NCBI GenBank assembly: GCA_029948255.1
Contig: JALIZF010001830.1
Span: 806,001 to 870,000 of the forward strand
Direction of reading: 5' to 3'
DNA from: Telmatactis stephensoni
Taxonomy: Eukaryota; Cnidaria; Anthozoa; Actiniaria; Isophelliidae
Length of the DNA: 64,000 nucleotides
Under the pieces are notes generated by a model that did not search any database, was not told the DNA's origin, and saw only the letters and a program-made list of their open reading frames with translations. Positions 45,819 through 57,700 of the stretch are shown here, in pieces. Position numbers and translations under genes: made by a program. How positions within the stretch are numbered: the stretch's first letter is position 1; the number at the start of each line of letters is the position of its first letter.

Positions 45819-48692
45819 CTGTAAAAAAGAAAACAATAAGACATTTGCGAAGCAAACGTATAGGTGAACAAACCAACAACCCAAAGCCACTCACCCTCCC
45901 ACCAACCAACTAACCAATTACAACCAACCAACCAAGCACCAACCGACAAACCGACCAGCCAACCAGCCACCCAGTCAACCAGCCAGCCAATCAACCGATC
46001 AACTAACCAAACAAACATACAAACAATAAACACGAAAATCAATAACTTGTCTTTTTGTCTGTCTGCGACAAACAAACATGTATACCAACGACAGGTCACC
46101 GGCAGACCATCTGAAAAGTTCTTTTATAGCTTCAAGTGGGGGGGGGGGAGTATTGAGTTATGATCAATCAACGGATAAACGGTCTTTAGAGCCAAATGTA
46201 TAGAGAACTTTCCACAATAGTAACTATATGCCAACCTGGTGTAATGGACTTTGTGTGGATGGCAGCCATTTTGTTTAAGCACCACAGGGATCCCATCCCA
46301 TAAAGAGCCACCGACGTCATAATCTAACGAGAAAAATCACGAACAGAAATAATAAAAGAATCTATCAAACAAATATAATAATAACTAAAGCCAATTTGAA
46401 CTTCCAATCCAGCTATACATTTGCTGTAAAATTTTGCTAATTAATTCTTAACACTATTGGAGCAATTGAACTCAATTTTCAGGTATATCTATGAGCGATG
46501 CCTTCTTCCCATTTGTGAAGCAAATGAAACAAAATGTAAATATTGCATCAGCAAAGACCCGCCTACAGCTATACTTGGTGTGACGCAAGCATTTATCATG
46601 TGCCAACCAGAAATCAATTGGCTGTTTAAACAAAATAGCATACTTGTCAAACGTTATTGTGAAAGTGGTTGGCACTGTTATACATCGTGTTTGTTAGTAT
46701 ACGTGAAGAATCGCTGTATCCCTCCCCTCCCATATACCAATAAATTATAAATGCTAATGTGATAACCCATGAGAAACTTACAGTCTGGCTCAGGACAGAC
46801 ATACATATTACTACATGTATGTTTCAATATTCCCTGCTTAGTCAGAGTGAACTTCATATAGTTTTTATTACACTTGACATTCTGTCCTCCTTTGCCAAAG
46901 TAGATGATTTCTGTGCCGTTAGGTGGAGAGCAGTTCGATGTACTTGGTTGCAAACAGAATCCTCCATATGATCTTATTGGACTAACTAAAAGAGTAATTA
47001 CAAAGAATAACTAAAGAAGTAAATACATTTTGGCGGGTATGTTGCTTTCTAAAAGTTGTAAAAATGTGCAAATTACAGATTAAAAAGCGTTAATTAATTA
47101 ACAGATAGGGTGTATACGACAGTATTATAACATCTACTTTATACAGCAGGGTTACTGAGAATGAACGAAGACGAAGGCCGCTATTTAAATCCTCGGTGAT
47201 TCCTGCTAACTCTAAGTCTTGGGAATCTTTTTTCTGGTCTCATGCATATAAACGAATTAGCCGGAATACATCGAACGTTCGCGCAAAATCGCCTTGTCTA
47301 TCAAGGCAAATATTTCCTAAACGAGCACGGTGACCCCCTCTTTTTATGTTAGTTACGAGATAAGTAACTTAAAGCCTAAAAAATATCAAATTTTAAGCGA
47401 TATTTATAGGTAGGATTTATTACAGAGGAATCACCTTTTAATGCATTAAAATGCATGTATATAGTAGATATCTAAGGATCAATTTACATGGGTGATTAAA
47501 TTCGTCCCGAGGTGAGTTCATCACGGGACGGCGTTTACACTTAGTGTTCACTTATGTCTACATGGATCTTTTCTACCATGCGCGACAAAAGGATCTTTTC
47601 GTCTAAGCTTGAAAATCGTCCCGTGACAAAGAAAGACCGCGACGAAATTGCCCTGCATGTAAACGCACTCAAGAAGACAAAGCATCGAAAAAACGTAGCC
47701 TTACGACATTACACAACGAGATCAAGCCAGGCATTGAACTGTCGACATGGGGACCTTTATGAAAGACCCGATGACTAGTAAAACTCGCCCTGAATAACTC
47801 GTTGAAACCCAGATGACGTTCCTTGCTGTTTCGCACGCGCGCGCTCTTCATTTTCAGTCTCTGAAATAATGATTTTGTGTTATTTAATTTGCGGAAAAGT
47901 AGATTGACGGGCCAGATGAATACAGTGCAACAGCTAACTGGCCCATTGCGTTCTAACTGTTTAAAATCGACGACCCTAGCTTTATATCGACCATTGCTTT
48001 CAAAGAAAAGCCATGCCAAATGCTACATGCCAATGTTTATAAGTAAATCACGAAGTGTACTCTTGCGCATGGTTTTAGAGAAACTCACCATATAAACATT
48101 ACACTACATAATCATGGTGTAACAAGTTGTTTACCGGTGGAAAGTCTTCTTTTCTTGGCTTTGAGTGGCTTTCGACTGACCTTTGACTTGGATGCTATAA
48201 CTCGTGTGATACCTGATAAAAGAATGAGACGTTGATTAAGCTAAGCAAGAGTTCGTACTACAACTTGAGGTAGAGTTTGGCCAACCAGAAAGACTTTCCT
48301 TAGTCGGTGTGGTTGTCAGAAGAAGCTCCTTACTCGACCACTTTCCTTACTTAGGGTTGTGCTTTGCAATTAACACTAGATCGTACCCCTAATTTGTCTT
48401 ACTAGCTTGCATGTACAAAGACTAAAGAGTGTGCGAGTGTGACAGATATATATCGATAGTCCTTATATAACCGACTAAACTAAATCTAAAATCCTGTCCA
48501 CATTTCTAGTCAAAGCGAAACCCTTCGTTGGTCTGTTTGGGTTATAGTGAAAGAGAGGGTGTCGCACAGTAAATAATATACAGGGGGCGGATCCAGGATT
48601 TTCTTTGGGGCGGATGCGTCTAAAATTATTTTTTCAGGTCAGGGAAGGTGGTGGTGGTGGTGGTGGTGTGTGTGTGTGTGGGGGGGGGGGGT

Positions 48693-48732
<40 letters not shown>

Positions 48733-51700
48733 GGGGGTGTCTATGTACAGCGTTATAGAAAACTGGAAAACTATCCAGAGGATATTTTGGAAAAATATAG
48801 AGAAGAAAAGGGCCTAAAATCATCTCAGGAGGGGCCGAGGTGCGCCGACCCCCTGCACCCCTCCCCTAAACCCAAACCCTGAGTCCTACAATCAAAACGG
48901 TCAAGGTTCCAACACTTAAAATGCTTAACTATATAGCAAAAACACATTAAGATTAATAAATGTATAATTACTGAAAGTCTGTAGCGTAACACTAGTACCT
49001 GTGCTAGGAAGCTGAAACAGGTTCAGCTTGAGCTTTTGTGAACCAAATGGGGCTGTACATCCAGACCATGTGACTAATTTGACTCCCTCCCCAGGACTGC
49101 CCTGGTAAGGATGCACACAAAGGCCTGAGTCCAAGTGCTTTAATCCTTTCACTGGTGTCTGTTGAAACTTTGCCTTGTTTGGGTCACACTTGCTGCTCAG
49201 AATAATAAACGATCCAAACCCACCTGAAATTAAGAACTTTTGTGTTTAGTAACACGCTTATATTTAATAAGTAACTCTAACGTTTGGTGATAATGCTGAT
49301 GTATAAACGTTTAATGTTGTCCTTCGGTATCATCTTGGAGTAGGCCGGCCGGTTGTAGCTTTTACTATTGGAAATTTTCTTAGTGCCTGGTGATTCCGTT
49401 CTTATAGGCCGGAAAAGCTTTGAACTCTACCTCGACATGTAAGTGTAAATAAATGTCCAAGTACTTCCAATAATGTCCTTTAAAGGTGGCGCAAAAATTA
49501 GTGAAATGAAGTGAAGGTTAACCAGAAAAGATGATATATGATACTGGTAAATATTCACAAAATCGTCACTGCCAAATTTCACCAACGTACTCAGCTGTTG
49601 CTGTGATAAAAACTTTTCATTAAAGTCGAACATTTAGTAGTGACGATTTATGAATGTTGACAGTTACAATAGATATAGACCTCAGTAATAATAATGATGA
49701 TAATTTTCATCACGATCATATCCATCATGACACCGATAAGCATCAGTTGTTATGATCAAAGACACGAGACATAAACCCTTGGACTTAAACTCTTGGACAA
49801 ACTCTTAGACAAAACTATTGAACCATTGAACTATTTAATATCTTAATTCCTCGGAAATGAGATGTTGGGATAGTAAGCGATCAGTTTATCACTTCCCCCA
49901 TCATCTCAATGTTTTCATCTTAATTCTGAAAATCAGGTCTGGTATAATGACAACCCCTTGAAACAACATTTAGAATGGATTTGGGGGGGGGGGGATGGGG
50001 AGAGGTTGACAAAGTTACATACTTTGGGATGTTTTAAGTGAAGGCATATACATGGAAGTGGAAGCATTGTCTTTCTGCGAAAATCCACATTGTCACAAGA
50101 CGTTTTATCCAAAATTGTAGGGTATATGAATAGGGAAACTAGATTTTCTTCGAATTCCTACAGTGAGATAAGACAGCACTTACCTAAAAGTGAATATTGG
50201 TTTGATTTAATTTTTAGCAAGTAACACATTTCTGGCTTAGCCACGTTTGTATGCATTAACACATTTCTATATCACATTTACACAATACCTTCTGGACAAA
50301 CTTTCTTCCCACTACACTTATGCATCAGCGTGCCGTCTTTTGCAAGAACGAAATACATATGTTTCTTTTTACAGTTAGAACCCTTCGTGTAGACTAACTT
50401 GGTGCCATCGGCTGGGTTGCAATCTGCAGTGCTTGGCTGGATGCACAAGTTTCCAGCGCCCTTTATAGGACTCTCTGTACGAAAATATGAACACAAAATC
50501 AGAAAGCAAGAAAGGATAGAAGGGATAAAACGAGATAGGAGTATCTAAATTAAAGATTTTGTGAGCTTTATGTAGCTTGGATTCAGGTGTTTTCAAATTA
50601 TTGATTGGCCATCTTGAAGGTCCTCGAACATCATCTACACAGCTCAAACGCTATTATGGATCAGTTATTTGCAATCCATAACTCGTTTTTATCTCAAATC
50701 TTGTCCCCGTATACCTGCACACAAGGCGCTATACTTTTTAACCAAAGTAATTTCCCACTGCTGATTTGCACCATATTTTTAAGTAATTTTACCCTTGATA
50801 ACTTGAACCTCCTCTAAGTCGAACCTTTTGGATTTCCCTTGAAGGTTCGATTTGCCGAGAGTATACTGTAAGCCACTCATTGGGACAAAATAGCTTAGCA
50901 AGAAACTGAATATAATAGGTTTGACTATATAATTTATCTTTTCATTTACCCCAAGCTAAGAGCTGGGTTTTTTTTCTTACTTGGGCAATAGCGACATCGT
51001 TGTTTCTCTACAGCCAACAAGTTAAGATCACATGATCGTCCACCACATCGTGGTGCTGGGTTGGTGCAAGTGAGTCTTCTTGTTCGTTCTCCACCTTTAG
51101 GATCACACATAGGTTGGCACTGACTCCATGAGCTCCAAGATGAAACTCCACCATGAACTAGAAATGATTATATTTCATGTCATCAGTAAATTGAAGGAAT
51201 GCCTGGTTAGATCGCGATTGACTTGGAAGGATGTTTAGTGAGACATAGCGACGTTCATCAAATGGAAATGAATTATTTTGGGAGTACTGTAGAGGGAGGG
51301 CCGGCATTACAATCAAACTTTTCCATGATGACCACCTTAGCTTGGGGCCGGACAGGTTAGTATAAGTAGCCGTTATGCAGAGATGACCGGTGTGCAGAGG
51401 TTTCAATGGAGAAGAAATGTATAGATCGGATCAATTGAGGGGAAGAAAAATGTTGGCCTTTGTGGAGGTTTCAAAATAGAGTAAATGTATGGATTGGACT
51501 GATCGATGGAGGAGAAGGAAAGTGTTGGCCGTTGTGGAGAGGTGGTCGCTGTTAGTTCGACTGTAGTATCAGCAGAAACAAAATGGTCTCAAATCTATTA
51601 AATATTTATCAGCAAGTCTATTATCATCATAATCGTCTTCAGTCACCCAGTACCATATGACACCAGCGTTCAGTTTTCATACAATTAACATAAAGAGGAG

Positions 51701-54700
51701 ATTTTTTTCAATATCGAGTAATAAACTGGCCCCTCGTGTAAGTTTCAATTCAAATTTTCATTTTGGATTAACACTCAAATTATATTTTTATCAGATAGAA
51801 ATTGATCTACTTATATACAATGCCTGTTTAAAACAGTTTTTTGAATTGTACAGGTTGTTATCCTGTATCTTTATTCAAATTTAACACCTTTCAAGCTGAA
51901 TGTAAAGAATATAATCATATGTCAATTGAGCGAAAGAAGGCCTAAAACTCACTTTTGATTGGATTAACACTTTTATCCAACTTTTATTAATCAAAACCAC
52001 TTACAAATAAACTAAACTCTCTGAAAGCAATAACTTTAATTGGCTTTGTACAACAGTTATTCTTCAGCTGAAGAGTTTTCGTTGCCCAATGCTTGAACGT
52101 GAAAAACATCTCTTACTCCATACTTACCAGGAAGTCTATTGTCACCACAGTCGTCTTCATTTACCCAGTACCATATGACACCAGGGTTGGTCATACCATT
52201 AACATTAATCCACGGTGCAGGGTTATTGTTTGAATCATGTATAATCGAACCATACTCAAAATAATTGAAATTCGTCGAGGTAGTAAGCAGACCTTTCTTT
52301 TTGCCAAGCCAAGGCATTCTCTTTTCTATGGTGGAATCCCATTTATTATAGGTCCAAGTGTCAAATTGTTTGAGTAACTTGACGTTTGTTTGCTTGTTGT
52401 TGGTGGCTACAAAACTTTGGGTGGAAGAATATTACATTAGAATATTTAGAATATAGAAGAGATCTACACAATTTGTCACCCATAAAGGGAACCAAACATG
52501 CTCCGAGATGCGCAAACATCATAAGGGGTGTCGAATGGTCCCGCAAAAAGTCCGACTCTAGCAAATTTTTGGTTATATTTCGCGGGTCTCGAAGTGTCGA
52601 CTTTCAAAAACAAATCCAATCAGTGAAAAAGTTTCTCGGACCCGCAAAAAATTCCTTATCTCGGGTCCTACAAAGTCTCGCATTATTAACCATTCGACAC
52701 TCCTGAAATATACACACTCAACTGATACACTGCTCATCAGCAGTACTTGTCTTATCTCACACCTCTATGATAAATGCGATACTGAAGTCCCAGTTACAAT
52801 AAGTTGGAATAACAACTGAAAAGTCAAGGATAATTTACGGCAAAGAAGACTATTTTATGATGAGTAAAGGATACAATTTTGGGTGTAATTGACGCTGTTC
52901 TAACATGCAATAGGCTTCTAAAGCCTAATGATTTAATCAATGCGTCCCTCCCCAGAAGATGAGCAACAAATCTAAAAACCACCGGAAAGATTTTGAACAA
53001 AAAAGATCGCGATGCATTTTTTCTATAAACTACCAGGCAGTTAAGTGAAATAGTTTTACCACAGGCACCCCAAGCTCTGTTTCAGAGAGGGTGTTTTACG
53101 CGCGGTGATTATTAGTTTGGGCTACCTGTGTCGCTTGTCAATTTTATTAAGACCATTGGGAGGAAAAACAAATCTCGCTAAAAATCAATAAAATTCTGAA
53201 AACTTGGTTGAACTGTCTCATTTCTTATTTAGATTAGATGTTTTGGAGTCTTTTGGGCTGGTTTTTGGACTCATTTATGCGCGTTTTGTGGGTTTTTGGC
53301 GATTCTCCTTTTCACGCTGGTTCTCTCTAGTACTATATTAACTATAAAAGGCTGGCAACTTCGCCTCCTTACGATCACGAACCGTTTTTGAATCTCCGAC
53401 AAAATATCCCTAGAAATTGCTTCTCTCGCCAAAACAACACCACAAACACACTGGCAGATAATCACTCTACCGAGAAACGAAGAAAAAAAGACTACTTTAT
53501 TAATGACTTTATAGAAAACGAGAGAGGTTTTCAGTCAAGTTTTTTCAAAAATGGCTTTCTGCCGATGCTTGGCGGACTTGACTTAGTCAAAAACACAGGC
53601 TACCCAAATTCCTTAAATGTGATTGGTCCGTGGTTACTAAGGAAAAGAACCAAATTTTCAATGAACCCTCGGGAGGGAGAGATCTCATTTCGTATCACAA
53701 CGAAGAAATATTAGAGGGGTGGGCTAGTCTGACAGTGTCTTACTGACCCCCTCCACCCTCATACTCAAGTAATCGTGAATAATGCTTCTTTGGCAAAAAG
53801 GCTGCCTTCGAACTTTTAGTTTTTAAAATTGTTTATGCTCAATTTTTTTAAATTTAATGACTTCAAAAATCCTGATTTCGATGGCCAAAAGCACAGAAGT
53901 CGTGGCTATCTAAAAGTGAGTGAAACAGTATTTTCTTTTCGCTGAATGTGGACTTTATGAACTCACCGGGCGATGCATTTTGTGGTCCAAAGTTAAGAAG
54001 AAGAAGACTTTAGCGAAGTGAACAAAACTATTCACTATCAAAATATCCCTCCAGTTCTATCAAAAACACTTCTTAGAAGGTAGGTCCATTGATGAATAAT
54101 TATCTTTTTCTGAAAACGTAGAGGAAAATGCTTCTGAAGTACAAGACTGAGGGTCAAGTGAGAGGCCGCCATTCAGTTTTGCTTTGACTGAAAAACTACT
54201 GTCACAAAGTTCGACAAAGTGTTGATTTTGTCATGTTTTGAACACTGGTTAGATTTGTTTTGATTTGTTATCATAAAAGCAAAAGGAGAATGATATTTGA
54301 TGCGTAACACCTCTTTTTCCACAGTGATTTTCTGACTCAAATGCTGGCAAAATTCAAAAACGTTTGTGATTGTGGTACTTCAGTTTTTCTTTGTCAAGCT
54401 TCGCGTGAATTCCCTCTTTTGGCATATCACCGTCTTGCTTTACTCATGATTTTATGTCAATTATTGTTATAGTTTATATATCAGCGATTGTCAAAAGTTG
54501 TGAAAACTGAAGGAAAGCAAAAGTGAATGGGTGCCTCTCGGTTTTGTATGGACCACAAAATGCATCGCCCGGTGAGTTCATAAAGTCCACATTCAGCGAA
54601 AAGAAAATACTGTTTCACTCACTTTTAGATAGCCACGACTTCTGTGCTTTTGGCCATCGAAATCAGGATTTTTGAAGTCATTAAATTTAAAAAAATTGAG

Positions 54701-57700
54701 CATAAACAATTTTAAAAACTAAAAGTTCGAAGGCAGCCTTTTTGCCAAAGAAGCATTATTCACGATTACTTGAGCATGAGGGTGGAGGGGGTCAGTAAGA
54801 CACTGTCAGACTAGCCCACCCCTCTAATATTTTTTCGTTGTGATACGAAATGAGATCTCTCCCTCCCGAGGGTTCATTGAAAATTTGGTTCTTTTCCTTA
54901 GTAACCACGGACCAATCACATTTAAGGAATTTGGGTAGCCTGTGTTTTTGACTAAGTCAAGTCCGCCAAGCATCGGCAGAAAGCCATTTTTGAAAAAACT
55001 TGACTGAAAACCTCTCTCGTTTTCTATAAAGTCATTAATAAAGTAGTCTTTTTTTCTTCGTTTCTCGGTAGAGTGATTATCTGCCAGTGTGTTTGTGGTG
55101 TTGTTTTGGCGAGAGAAGCAATTTCTAGGGATATTTTGTCGGAGATTCAAAAACGGTTCGTGATCGTAAGGAGGCGAAGTTGCCAGCCTTTAGTTAATAT
55201 AGTACTAGAGAGAACCAGCGTGAAAAGGAGAATCGCCAAAAACCCACAAAACGCGCATAAATGAGTCCAAAAACCAGCCCAAAAGACTCCAAAACATCTA
55301 ATCTAAATAAGAAATGAGACAGTTCAACCAAGTTTTCAGAATTTTATTGATTTTTAGCGAGATTTGTTTTTCCTCCCAATGGTCTTAATAAAATTGACAA
55401 GCGACACAGGTAGCCCAAACTAATAATCACCGCGCGTAAAACACCCTCTCTGAAACAGAGCTTGGGGTGCCTGTGGTTTTACCTGTAATCGATTGGTGCT
55501 TCCCAAACTCCACCCCAGTGTCCTCGGGAGCTCGCTTCTAGTTTATATTTAAAGGCTTTTCCTCCACTTAAACTTTTGATTTGGTTACCAAGCTCCAATA
55601 TTGAGTAATCATTATGCAATGAAGGTCTATCGATGTTGCGTCGCTTCACTTGGTTTTTCTGCCAGCCATTATTAGCACTGGTGACTAGTAGGGTCCAGGC
55701 TCCTGGGTCTGAAGTCATGTCACACATAACTGGGAGGTACTGGTAGGAAGCATTCTTAATCATGTATATTCCGTCTTTTAATTTGGGTTTTGGTTGCACG
55801 GCTTTGATTTTAATTTCGTTACACGATCGCCTGAAATGAAAGTAACGTAACAGTTAATTACATACTAGCTTGCGTGACAGGTTCTGCGTGACATACTGTT
55901 TGTCACCCTCCCTGTTCTTTAACTTCATCTTCCCCTCTCTCAAAGCGCTGCTACTCAGGTTAATTGCATACATGTTTTCAAATAACATTTTTACACGTCC
56001 TTGATTAAGATCACATGATTGACATCATATCTAAATTTCTTTCACTAAAGAAACTGATCTCTGGAGAGTGTTGGAATATCAGTAAAAACACGGCAATCGA
56101 GCAATTCTTCTAGGCTCGGTCTTAAGCCGTCGGGATTTCGTGCGACCGCAATACTCTCCGCGCGACGGCTGGAGACTGAATTCTTCTCCGCGCTATTATA
56201 TTTCTACTGAACTGTATATCCACGTAAATATTTTAGACCTAGCAAGATATTTACCACGTGCCCTCTCTGACCCAAAGCCTAATGATAGAGGGACCACCAT
56301 TTTGCAGAGGAACCAACGTTCCTGAAGAGTCATATGGTGATGTGGTGGTTGTTAAAAGAAGGTGCTGGTTTTTGATGAACGGTATTGTTTTTGCCAGGTT
56401 CGCTGTCTTCTCATCCCAGTTGCCGAATTTCTTTAATAATCGAAGTCGATTTTGAGGTCCTCTAGAGGTCAGCGATTGTCCAGCTTCAGCTTCAAAGATT
56501 CCTCCCCATGATTTCTTGTCATCTTCGATTTTGTACTGCATTGGAGCAAAATAATCATGTTACAGAACATCTTCGCACGACCATGGACAATTTTGTAAAC
56601 GAGACAAGTCAACTCAGCAATGTTCTTCTGCAATGGCTGCCTAATTTATTAAGTGGACACGTTCGGGAATTTGCCCGGTGTTCTCTGATTAGAGGGTTTC
56701 AATGGGGTGGTGGCTATTACGGTTAACGATTAATATTTTGGTTTTTTTACGATTACGGTTAAAGTGGGTTAGTAACTAATTTCCATTGTTCTTGATGGTT
56801 AATAATTGATTTTTTGTTGTTGAGAACGCTGGAAAAAGCTATTACGACTAACTTTTCATTACGGCTAACGGTTAGTTTTTTCCTATTATTACGGCTTACG
56901 GTTACATTTTGGCCCTTTTACGGCTAACGGTTAACCCCATTGAGATCCTCTGAATAGAGGTTCGATTTACATTGAACGTAGTACTAGGTGAAGAAAGTTT
57001 TAATTTGCCGCAGGACACCAGCTAGTTCTGCTCAATAGAGGTAGAAATTAATATTATTTTTGAATAAGGTGTCTTAGACCTGGGAACATTTCAACCCATT
57101 TTTCAGGAAGAGGACGAAATGCGATGCAGAACTTTATGTAAATAGATGTTTTGAAGGTTCGGGCAAAATAGTAACTCTGACATTACATTTTACTTCGCCT
57201 CGGGACGGTTAGAGAGAAACGTTAACCACTCATATTATGTAAACGTAAATGTAACTCTTATCCCGAGGGATGATTTCATTGCGGGACAAAAACTTCCCGA
57301 TTTCCATGTAAACGCATCCTAACCCGAGGACTCATTATAGAGGGATTTCGTGGCAGCCATGTTTGTGGGCAGGTACAATAGAAAGTTTTTTGAATGACAA
57401 AAGATTTCATTTCTCATGGGAGAAAAGGTCTATTATTTTGACAACAAACATGGCTGCCGTGCAATCCCTCTATATTTCCACACCATATCTTACTTGAAAA
57501 TGCTTGTTTTTAATTATTCTATTACTATGGCCAAGAATAGAATAATCAGTTGTCAATGACGGAGCATCAGTATTTCTCTCGACCACGGTTCTCTTTTGCC
57601 ATCCATTTCGAGACGAACTGGTAAGCAGTAGGGTCCAGCCCCCTCCTTCGGAGGTAAAGTCGCAGTAGGTTTTTACAGATCTTTGTGAACCTGAGTTGAG

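Noticed and set aside
52386..52706. 106-codon plus-strand frame
   Set aside because: It overlaps exon 14 antisense and a MITE; no domain.
53388..55150. Identical 108-codon frames on opposite strands as possible genes
   Set aside because: They are the two inverted arms of one foldback element; no recognisable domain and no transposase motif.
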